Both the position numbers and the translations under genes were made by a program. Shown piece by piece: positions 12,952-19,138 of a stretch of DNA of 19,138 bases (positions are counted from its first letter, which is position 1; every line of letters begins with the position of its first letter). The stretch covers positions 1 to 19,138 of the forward strand of contig CAAEDN010000026.1 in assembly GCA_900754615.1 (NCBI GenBank), given 5' to 3'. The notes under the pieces were generated by a model. That model ran no database searches. It saw nothing but the letters and a program-made list of their open reading frames with translations, and was not told where the DNA came from. This DNA comes from an uncultured Holdemanella sp. GTDB taxonomy: Bacteria > Bacillota_I > Bacilli_A > Erysipelotrichales > Erysipelotrichaceae.

Positions 12952-15432
12952 ATGAAAAAAGAATTTAATTATAAAATAGATAAAATAAAATATAAAAATA
13001 TAGATCAACATAATTATTTTGTCATATATGGCTGGTGCTATGCACTCAATCATGAATCATTCACATACCACGTTAAAGTGAATGGAAAAGAAGCCTTTTT
13101 TGAATGCGATGCGATTTATCGTTATGATATTTTAAAGAGTGAAAGGATCAATGATAAATATTTAAAGGTCGGTTTCTTTATTCGTGTAGATTGTTTGGAG
13201 AAGGAAGTAGAAAGCTTTGAACTGAATGTGAATAATAAGAATAGTGAAATGACTTTGGTTCAATTAAATGCGAATGAAATTCATGAAATTGAAGACGATT
13301 ACGCCATTGAATTTAATATTGATTCAGTGATCCATGAAAAAGAGATTTCTATGATCACATCTTCTGGCTGGGCCTACTCCATTGATGGAAATCCAGTTGA
13401 TATTTGTATATTAGACAAAGAGAAAGAAATCGTAGAATCAACTTTTCGCCAAGAAATGCGTACGGATTTATTAAGCCAGCACTATATAGAAGAAGAACAA
13501 AGAAACTGTGGGTATTTTATTTCCTTTAAAAACAATGATAAAGCCCCTTACTATATTCAATTCAAATCAGGTAAGGATGTGGTTGTCAAACGTCTGCAAA
13601 CAACCAACACATCATCTTCTTCGGGTATCAGTCGATATGTTCGCTATGTGAATAAGAAGAATATTGAAAAGGGCTTGGCCTATTTAAAAAGAAATGGTGT
13701 AAAAAAACTGATTCAAAGAATGCGCTATGGAACTTATTTAGGAGAATCCGATTATGAATCTTGGCTATTTGCACAAAGAGCAAGCGCAAAGACACTACAG
13801 GTTCAACGAAATACGAAGTTTCAATATAGTCCAAAAATCAGTATTCTTGTCGCAACTTTCAATACAAAAGAAGAATATTTAAAAGAAATGATTGATACCG
13901 TTGTCAATCAAAGCTACACCAATTGGGAATTGTGTATTGCGGATGGAAGTACAAATGATTTTGTTGAAAAATATGTGCATGAACATTATGCAGACTATAA
14001 AGATCAAATGAAATTCAATAAGCTTGATCAAAACTATGGTATATCCGGAAATACCAATAAGGCATTTGAAATGGCAACCGGTGACTATATTACTGTCTAT
14101 GATCATGATGATACATTGGAGTTAGATTGTTTCTTTGAAATTGTGAAAAGTTTGCAGGAATATCGCTATGATGCATTGTATACGGATGAAGATAAGTTGG
14201 ATGACAGCACCAAAATGTATAATGATCCAACTTTAAAGCCAGACTTTAGTGAAGATCTGCTTCGTTCACATAACTATATTACGCACTTGTTTATTGTAAG
14301 TCGAAGAATTGTAGAACAAGTCGGATACTATAACAGTGAATATGATGGCAGTCAGGACTATGATTATATTTTCAGATGTATTGAAAAGGCCAATGCCGTA
14401 TATCATATTCCTCGTATTTTATATCATTGGCGAATGCATCCACAATCGACAGCACAAAATCCAGAAAGTAAAATGTATTGTTACGATGCAGGAAAAAGAG
14501 CGATTGAAGCACATTATAAAAGAGTAGGGGTAGATGCAAAGGTTGAATTATTGCCAAAACCTTTGTATGGAATGTATCATACGACATATAGTACAAAAGA
14601 AAATCCTCTCGTATCGATTTTGATTCCGAACTACAATCACAAAGATATTTTAAAGACTTGCATTGATTCGTTATATCAAGTGAACACATATCAAAACTTT
14701 GAGATTGTCATCATTGAAAATAATAGTACAGAACAAGAAGTGTTTGATTATTATGAAACATTAAAGAAAGAACATGACAATGTGCAGGTTGTGACTTATA
14801 AGGGAGCCTTCAATTATTCGAAAATCAACAACTTTGGCATGAAATATACCAAAGGCGATTATGTATTATTGTTAAATAATGATACAGAAGTCATTGCGCC
14901 AACGGCCTTATCGGAAATGGTTGGATGTATTTTAAGACCGGAAGTCGGTGCGGTTGGTGCAAAATTATTATATGCAGATGATACGGTTCAGCATGCGGGT
15001 GTTGTGATTGGATTTAGTGGATATGCTGGCCATGTCAATCATGGAATCAATAAGGATGATTATGGTTACATGGTACGAGCAAGAATCAACTGTAACTATA
15101 GTGCGGTAACAGCGGCTTGTATGATGGTCAAAAAATCTGTTTTTAATCAGGTTGGTGGATTTGATGAACGATTCGTCGTGGCATGTAACGATGTAGATTT
15201 GTGTTTAAAAATCTGTAAAGAAAATTACTTAATTGTCTATAACGCATTTGCCCTATGGCATCACTATGAATCCAAGTCAAGAGGTTATGATGATGCGAGT
15301 CAAGAAAAAATGTGGCGTTTCAATAAAGAAGTTGAAAAGTTTCAGGCAAAATGGAAGGATGTATTAGAAAATGGAGATCCTTACTACAATAAAAACTGGA
15401 ATATTAAATTGGGTGCCTTTAGATTGTTTTAA
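12952..15432 (+). CDS. Tandem GT2 glycosyltransferase with two N-terminal beta modules
   Basis: 826 residues; GGAGG 5 nt before the ATG. The N-terminal third is not a transferase. It contains two copies of a beta-sandwich-like module: GW at 27-28 with RYD at 57-59 and GF at 74-75, then GW at 139-140 with RTD at 170-172 and GY at 187-188. A basic helical linker follows (about 220-290). GT2 domain 1 (294-about 535) starts KISILVATFNT and has VYDHDDTLE (Asp384-Asp387). GT2 domain 2 (about 552-785) starts LVSILIPNYNH and has LLNNDTEV (Asp644) and CNDVDLCLKI (Asp747, Asp749) with WHHYESKSRG. This double-GT2 layout occurs in enzymes building rhamnan or O-antigen-like chains, so it may add two different linkages or act processively. 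There is no membrane helix. Family firm, sugars unknown. Confidence 0.92.
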   Translation: MKKEFNYKIDKIKYKNIDQHNYFVIYGWCYALNHESFTYHVKVNGKEAFFECDAIYRYDILKSERINDKYLKVGFFIRVDCLEKEVESFELNVNNKNSEMTLVQLNANEIHEIEDDYAIEFNIDSVIHEKEISMITSSGWAYSIDGNPVDICILDKEKEIVESTFRQEMRTDLLSQHYIEEEQRNCGYFISFKNNDKAPYYIQFKSGKDVVVKRLQTTNTSSSSGISRYVRYVNKKNIEKGLAYLKRNGVKKLIQRMRYGTYLGESDYESWLFAQRASAKTLQVQRNTKFQYSPKISILVATFNTKEEYLKEMIDTVVNQSYTNWELCIADGSTNDFVEKYVHEHYADYKDQMKFNKLDQNYGISGNTNKAFEMATGDYITVYDHDDTLELDCFFEIVKSLQEYRYDALYTDEDKLDDSTKMYNDPTLKPDFSEDLLRSHNYITHLFIVSRRIVEQVGYYNSEYDGSQDYDYIFRCIEKANAVYHIPRILYHWRMHPQSTAQNPESKMYCYDAGKRAIEAHYKRVGVDAKVELLPKPLYGMYHTTYSTKENPLVSILIPNYNHKDILKTCIDSLYQVNTYQNFEIVIIENNSTEQEVFDYYETLKKEHDNVQVVTYKGAFNYSKINNFGMKYTKGDYVLLLNNDTEVIAPTALSEMVGCILRPEVGAVGAKLLYADDTVQHAGVVIGFSGYAGHVNHGINKDDYGYMVRARINCNYSAVTAACMMVKKSVFNQVGGFDERFVVACNDVDLCLKICKENYLIVYNAFALWHHYESKSRGYDDASQEKMWRFNKEVEKFQAKWKDVLENGDPYYNKNWNIKLGAFRLF

Positions 15433-15434
15433 TT

Positions 15435-16580
15435 ATGAACTACTATAAAACGGGACAGTTCGCAAAATTAGCGAATGTGAGTGAAAGAACCATTCGATAT
15501 TATGACAAAATAGGGTTGTTGAAACCCTCTTTTGTGATGGAGAATGGGTATCGTCAATATAGTGATCTAGATCTTTTAAAGCTACAAAAAATCTTATCTT
15601 TAAAACATTTAGGCTTTCGTATTGAAGAAATCTTTCCAATGGTAATGGACAATACGAATCTAAAGGAAAGTTTTGATTTACAGATGCATCTGATCGATGA
15701 TAAAATCAGCCATTTACAGTCTTTGAAGGATGCACTAAAAAGAGCGAGTCAATCCAAAGATTTATCATGGAATATGATTCTTTCCTTAGTGCAGTTGTCC
15801 AATGAAGAAACTACGATTATTGAACAATATAAAAATACGAAAAATTTAAATGATCGTATTTTATTACATGAAAAATATTCGACCAATAAACAAGGATGGT
15901 TTAGTTGGCTTTTTGAAAAGATTGATTTTTCTCGAATCAATCGCCTATTAGAACTTGGCTGCGGCAATGGAAAGTTATGGCAGGAAAATAAGATGGATTT
16001 ACGAAATCGCGAAATCTTTTTATCCGATATCAGTGATGGAATGATTGATGAAGTGCGCAATAAACTAGGTTCGGATTTTAACTGTATTGTGGCCAATGCC
16101 GAAAAGATTCCTTTTAAAGATGCATATTTTGATGCAATCTTAGCCAATCATGTATTGTTCTACTTGAACGATTTAAATCTAGGCCTAAAAGAAGTTTCAC
16201 GTGTCTTAAAGTGTGACGGCATCTTCTATTGTAGTACCTATGGAAAAGAGCATATGAAAGAAATTACAGAGATTGTACAGAATTTTGATGCAAGGATCAA
16301 TCTTTCAAATCATAGTTTGTATGATATTTTTGGATTAGAAAATGGGGAAGCTATATTAAAACATTATTTTTCAAATGTTGAAAGAATGGATTATCAGGAT
16401 AGTTTAGAAATCACAGAATCCAAACCATTGATTGATTATATTATGTCTTGTCATGGCAATCAAAATGAGATATTGGGTCCAAGACTTTTTGAATTTAAGG
16501 AATATATTGAATCGATATTAAAAAATAAAGGTAAAATTGTTGTTACCAAACAGGCAGGCATGTTTAAGGCACATCATTGA
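15435..16580 (+). CDS. MerR-type DNA-binding domain fused to SAM-dependent methyltransferase
   Basis: 381 residues in two parts. Residues 1-70 are a MerR winged helix: YYKTGQFAKLANVSERTIRYYDKIGLL, then NGYRQYSDLDLLKLQKI and the second helix pair. A dimerising helix follows (about 76-105). Residues 165-275 are a class I methyltransferase: motif I LLELGCGNGK (171-180), Asp198 at the SAM ribose position in LSDIS, ANAEKIPF (220-227), DAILANHVLFYL (233-244) and the EVSRVLKCDG strand turn. A C-terminal alpha/beta region completes it. The start is fixed by the MerR domain, which begins at residue 3, yet no Shine-Dalgarno sequence is present. Its ATG lies 2 nt after the stop of the glycosyltransferase gene, so reinitiation or coupling is likely. 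Possible roles are a SAM- or metabolite-sensing regulator, or a glycan or small-molecule methylase. Domains secure, function open. Confidence 0.9.
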   Translation: MNYYKTGQFAKLANVSERTIRYYDKIGLLKPSFVMENGYRQYSDLDLLKLQKILSLKHLGFRIEEIFPMVMDNTNLKESFDLQMHLIDDKISHLQSLKDALKRASQSKDLSWNMILSLVQLSNEETTIIEQYKNTKNLNDRILLHEKYSTNKQGWFSWLFEKIDFSRINRLLELGCGNGKLWQENKMDLRNREIFLSDISDGMIDEVRNKLGSDFNCIVANAEKIPFKDAYFDAILANHVLFYLNDLNLGLKEVSRVLKCDGIFYCSTYGKEHMKEITEIVQNFDARINLSNHSLYDIFGLENGEAILKHYFSNVERMDYQDSLEITESKPLIDYIMSCHGNQNEILGPRLFEFKEYIESILKNKGKIVVTKQAGMFKAHH

Positions 16581-16600
16581 AGACGTGCCTTTATTTTTTT
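16566..16600 (+). terminator. Rho-independent terminator inside convergent gene ends
   Basis: AAGGCAC (16566-16572) pairs with GTGCCTT (16585-16591) around a 12-nt loop that contains the methyltransferase stop codon, followed by TATTTTTTT. It serves the plus-strand gene but lies in the coding 3' end of the minus-strand gene. On the minus strand the stem is not followed by Ts. Confidence 0.8.
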
Positions 16601-18064
16601 ATTCATTTTTGAAACGGGATGTGTTTTATCATACAACTGTTCATATTTGAATTCCAATGCGTTTATTTCTTTGTTTTTCTCCTTTGTGATATATTCCATA
16701 TCTTCAAATGTGAGAGGATAGACAATGTATTGGATTTGAATATCTTTTTCTACATTTACATCTATCATATAGTTTGAATCATGACTAATAAAGTAATCAT
16801 AATTTTCATTGGCTAAGATACGATTGCTGCAAAGCCTATCTTTCGATACTTTTTTACCATCAATTATGATTTCAAGAAGCTTGCACTTACAAGGCTGGCT
16901 GGCCGGATCAAAACGAATGAAAGAAGGACTTGTGATATGGATTCTTTGATGAATCACATATCCATTTGTGATTTTCCAAGCATATGTATTCGATTCGTTG
17001 AGTGCATTGTTTTCATCGGGATAATAAATTTTCGATTCATTGACATAATCGGAATGAATATAAGGGGTAAAAGCCATCATTTCACTATAGGTCTTTAATC
17101 TTGTATTTTCAGGTTCTTGATAAGAAGTGAATTCTATATAATCTTTTACTTCTTTTTCTGTCGCTTTTTCTAACATTGCATTAAATGTTTGAGTCAAGGA
17201 AAAATTTTCTTGGGCATATTCCTTTAGATATGTGAGTTGTTCAATGTTTGTATTATATCCATGGATGATGTCATTGAATAAGTCTTGAGGATTCTTTTGA
17301 TCAAAGCCCCTTCCAGAAAAGTTGAAATCCTGTGCCTTTTGTATGTTTTCTTTTGTGATATAGCCAGGCCCACCAAAATGATCGTAGACATAGACGGGAA
17401 TGTGGCACGCAAAACATTGTTGTACCGTTCTTCCAATTGTGATAACCAAATCAAATTGTGTAAGAATTTCAGGTGTGACCAATGTAGGTACACTTGCAGC
17501 TCCTATAAATTGAACGTCATAATTTTCTTTTAATAAATGACTTAATTCATACAATTCATTGGGAACATGATTCGAAATGACTGCAATCTTCTTTAATGTA
17601 TATGTATTTCTTTTTGGTTGGGCAAAGAAGGTATCGGATACACTGTTTTTAAATAAGAATGCATCATCCACATAATCCATAATAGATTCTTGGCATTCTT
17701 TGCTGACAACCGAAATTAAATTGGCTTCTTGATAAAAACTTGGAAGTGTTTCAAAACCATTGAAGGAAGAAAGCTTCGATACAATGAGATATTTATATTG
17801 AATATGATAATGGGTTTTTAAATAGTCGAAAGTTGGATAGTGTTGAATAAATAAAATATCAAATTGTGTGTTGTCTAGACAAGAATCGGATAATTCAACA
17901 ACGGTAAAGTCATCGCATAAAGACAATAATGGATAGCTTTTAGAGAATACGGCAATTGTGACTTTGTATCCATGTTTTTTAAATTCATTGGCCATATCCA
18001 CAACGTGCAGTTCCGAGCCTGTGTATTTTTGTAAATATAGATTTGTGATTAAGACTGTTTTCAT
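16574..18064 (-). CDS. GT-B (GT4-like) glycosyltransferase with C-terminal beta domain
   Basis: 496 residues; GAGGT lies about 8 nt before the ATG, and a good promoter lies upstream. The N-terminal 305 residues have a GT-B fold: MKTVLITNLYLQKYTGSELHVVDMANEF opens with the glycine-containing acceptor loop of GT4 enzymes, and FLFKNSVSDTF marks the inter-domain link. FDLVITIGRTVQQCFACHIPVYVYDHFGGPGYIT (205-238) is the donor-side region. Residues about 345-465 form a beta-rich domain with the SFIRFDPASQPC motif (381-391), a pattern seen in accessory beta-sandwich domains of glycan-polymer enzymes. A charged, possibly coiled-coil tail (468-496, basic end KMNKKIKARLQ) may bind the membrane or a partner. 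It is the only glycan gene on the minus strand. Its last codons overlap the methyltransferase gene tail-to-tail by 7 nt. Family good, donor unknown. Confidence 0.82.
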   Translation of the reverse strand: MKTVLITNLYLQKYTGSELHVVDMANEFKKHGYKVTIAVFSKSYPLLSLCDDFTVVELSDSCLDNTQFDILFIQHYPTFDYLKTHYHIQYKYLIVSKLSSFNGFETLPSFYQEANLISVVSKECQESIMDYVDDAFLFKNSVSDTFFAQPKRNTYTLKKIAVISNHVPNELYELSHLLKENYDVQFIGAASVPTLVTPEILTQFDLVITIGRTVQQCFACHIPVYVYDHFGGPGYITKENIQKAQDFNFSGRGFDQKNPQDLFNDIIHGYNTNIEQLTYLKEYAQENFSLTQTFNAMLEKATEKEVKDYIEFTSYQEPENTRLKTYSEMMAFTPYIHSDYVNESKIYYPDENNALNESNTYAWKITNGYVIHQRIHITSPSFIRFDPASQPCKCKLLEIIIDGKKVSKDRLCSNRILANENYDYFISHDSNYMIDVNVEKDIQIQYIVYPLTFEDMEYITKEKNKEINALEFKYEQLYDKTHPVSKMNKKIKARLQ

Positions 18065-18084
18065 GTAGGTTACCTCGTAAATAT

Positions 18085-18113
18085 ATTCTATCCTAAAACA
18101 AAATATTCTACAA
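18085..18113 (-). promoter_or_regulatory. Promoter of the minus-strand glycosyltransferase
   Basis: On the minus strand, TTGTAG (18108-18113), 17 nt, TAGAAT (18085-18090). It lies back-to-back with the rmlA promoter; the two -35 boxes are only 6 nt apart. Confidence 0.65.
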
Positions 18114-18119
18114 TTTTTC

Positions 18120-18148
18120 TTGACCTTTACGCTACGTTAGGGTTTACT
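18120..18148 (+). promoter_or_regulatory. rmlA promoter
   Basis: TTGACC (18120-18125), 17 nt, TTTACT (18143-18148). The predicted start near 18155 gives a short leader before GGAGG at 18167-18171. Confidence 0.65.
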
Positions 18149-18179
18149 GTGTATATACAATAGTATGGAGGAACATCTT

Positions 18180-19058
18180 ATGAAAGGTATTATTTTAGCG
18201 GGAGGCAGTGGGACACGTTTATATCCTTTGACAAAGGTGACAAGTAAACAGTTGCTTCCAATTTATGACAAGCCTATGATTTATTATCCAATGTCTATTT
18301 TAATGCAGGCAGGGATTCGTGAAATTTTAATTATATCAACTCCAGATGATACACCACGTTTTCAAGAATTATTAGGCGATGGTCATCAGTTTGGAATTGA
18401 GCTTTCTTATAAAGTGCAGCCAAGTCCAGATGGATTGGCACAAGCCTTTATTTTAGGTGAAGAATTTATTGGCGATGATAGCTGTGCCATGATCTTGGGT
18501 GATAATATTTTCCATGGTCATGGCTTGACAAAACGAGTTCGTAAAGCGGCTCAAAATGAAGTGGGAGCCACTGTATTTGGATATTATGTAGAAGATCCAG
18601 AACGTTTTGGAGTTGTTGAATTTGATTCGGAAGGGAAAGCGATTAGCCTAGAGGAAAAGCCAGAAAAGCCAAAAAGCAATTATGCCGTTACAGGTTTATA
18701 TTTCTATGATAATAAAGTGGTAGAATATGCGAAGAATCTAAAGCCAAGTGCACGTGGAGAATTGGAAATCACGGATTTAAATCGTATTTATTTAGAGAAT
18801 GGTGAATTGAATGTCACATTATTAGGTGATGGATTTACTTGGTTAGATACAGGTACACATGAATCTTTAGTGGATGCCACAAATTTTGTGAAGACAATTG
18901 AAGAACATCAACATCGTAAGATCGCATGTCTAGAAGAGATTGCCTACGACAATGGATGGATTGGTGATGATGAATTGGCGGCTACATATGAAATCTATAA
19001 GAAGAACCAGTATGGTGCTTATCTAAAGAAAATCATGGATCGTAAATATATTAAGTAG
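18180..19058 (+). CDS. rmlA: Glucose-1-phosphate thymidylyltransferase
   Basis: 292 residues from the ATG at 18180. GGAGG 8 nt upstream selects this start; an in-frame ATG at 18165 overlaps the ribosome binding site and is rejected. RmlA (RfbA) makes dTDP-glucose from dTTP and glucose-1-phosphate, the first step of dTDP-L-rhamnose synthesis in the cytoplasm. The pyrophosphorylase signature GGSGTRLYPLT (8-18), the KPMIYYPMS segment, LGDNIFHG with the metal-binding Asp, EEKPEKPKSNYAVTGLYFYD and GELEITDLNR are all present, as is GDGFTWLDTGTHESL. The length is exactly that of the short RmlA family. The remaining rml genes (B, C, D) are not in the window and would be expected downstream. It supports rhamnose as a component of the glycan assembled by the neighbouring transferases. 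Confidence 0.96.
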   Translation: MKGIILAGGSGTRLYPLTKVTSKQLLPIYDKPMIYYPMSILMQAGIREILIISTPDDTPRFQELLGDGHQFGIELSYKVQPSPDGLAQAFILGEEFIGDDSCAMILGDNIFHGHGLTKRVRKAAQNEVGATVFGYYVEDPERFGVVEFDSEGKAISLEEKPEKPKSNYAVTGLYFYDNKVVEYAKNLKPSARGELEITDLNRIYLENGELNVTLLGDGFTWLDTGTHESLVDATNFVKTIEEHQHRKIACLEEIAYDNGWIGDDELAATYEIYKKNQYGAYLKKIMDRKYIK

Positions 19059-19111
19059 CTAACTATATAAAATTCAAGTATTTTTTTATGAAAAAGTTTG
19101 AAAATATAAAA

Positions 19112-19135
19112 TAACTAGATTTTTTAGTTAGTTTT
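19112..19135. terminator. Weak hairpin after rmlA
   Basis: TAACTA (19112-19117) pairs with TAGTTA (19125-19130) with a T-rich loop, followed by GTTTT; the minus strand also runs into T-rich sequence. Six A/T-dominated base pairs make this a weak candidate, and the window ends 3 nt later. Confidence 0.3.
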
Positions 19136-19138
19136 AAA

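Noticed and set aside
14372..14689. 105-codon antisense frame within the tandem GT2 gene
   Set aside because: No ribosome binding site or promoter, Cys/His/Tyr-rich shadow composition, and the sense strand carries clear GT2 motifs.
15749..16147. 132-codon antisense frame within the MerR-methyltransferase gene
   Set aside because: Covers the SAM motif region on the opposite strand; no supported start signals; a shadow of the real gene.
18165..18179. ATG at 18165 as rmlA start
   Set aside because: It overlaps the GGAGG ribosome binding site; the MKGIILAGGSGTR start at 18180 is the family's N-terminus.
1..19138. CRISPR array, insertion sequence, tRNA or rRNA
   Set aside because: No regularly spaced direct repeats, transposase motifs, terminal inverted repeats, tRNA cloverleaf or rRNA sequence was found on either strand.

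Overview
This AT-rich window has strong GGAGG-type ribosome binding sites, short intergenic gaps and canonical TTG...-17-TATAAT promoters, all typical of a low-GC Gram-positive bacterium (Firmicutes/Bacillota). The gene content would suit a gut or oral Erysipelotrichales-like lineage: an ABC-exported wall glycan, a LytR-CpsA-Psr (LCP) ligase, a Leloir/lactose gene set and a CcpA operator. The exact taxon cannot be fixed from the sequence. No rRNA, tRNA, CRISPR array, insertion sequence or phage gene was seen.

Left part (1-6600), metabolism and housekeeping. The 3' end of galE (UDP-glucose 4-epimerase) is followed at operon spacing by trpS and a small cupin gene. Next comes a gene-free stretch. 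It holds a likely small non-coding RNA with a near-perfect CcpA cre site just after its -10 box, then an attenuator-like leader with a tiny leader-peptide frame in front of a peptidase S66 (LD-carboxypeptidase-like) gene. A shared bidirectional terminator separates that gene from a convergent lacZ-type beta-galactosidase on the minus strand. lacZ diverges, through interleaved promoters, from a 44-residue membrane protein that is easily missed. A second, start-less small reading frame follows it.

Right part (6600-19138), assembly of a cell-surface glycan. Two GT2 glycosyltransferases (an overlapping pair) are followed by a separate unit with its own structured leader: a GT-B-like protein, an LCP glycan-wall ligase with an unusual extracellular domain, and a TagH/Wzt-like plus TagG/Wzm-like ABC exporter. 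A strong terminator and an extended -10 promoter lead into an 826-residue tandem-GT2 glycosyltransferase, whose stop codon sits 2 nt from the start of a MerR-DNA-binding/SAM-methyltransferase fusion. A further GT-B glycosyltransferase lies convergent on the minus strand and diverges from rmlA (glucose-1-phosphate thymidylyltransferase), which starts dTDP-rhamnose synthesis. Inference: the locus makes a rhamnose-containing polymer on a cytoplasmic lipid carrier, exports it by the ABC transporter and attaches it to peptidoglycan by the LCP enzyme. galE and rmlA would feed it nucleotide sugars.

Most interesting items: a repeated GW...RxD...G(W/F/Y) beta-sandwich-like module, once in the exporter ATPase tail and twice in the large glycosyltransferase; the cre-controlled RNA; the interleaved lacZ/small-membrane-protein promoters; the LCP enzyme with a solute-binding-like domain; and the MerR-methyltransferase fusion coupled to a glycosyltransferase.
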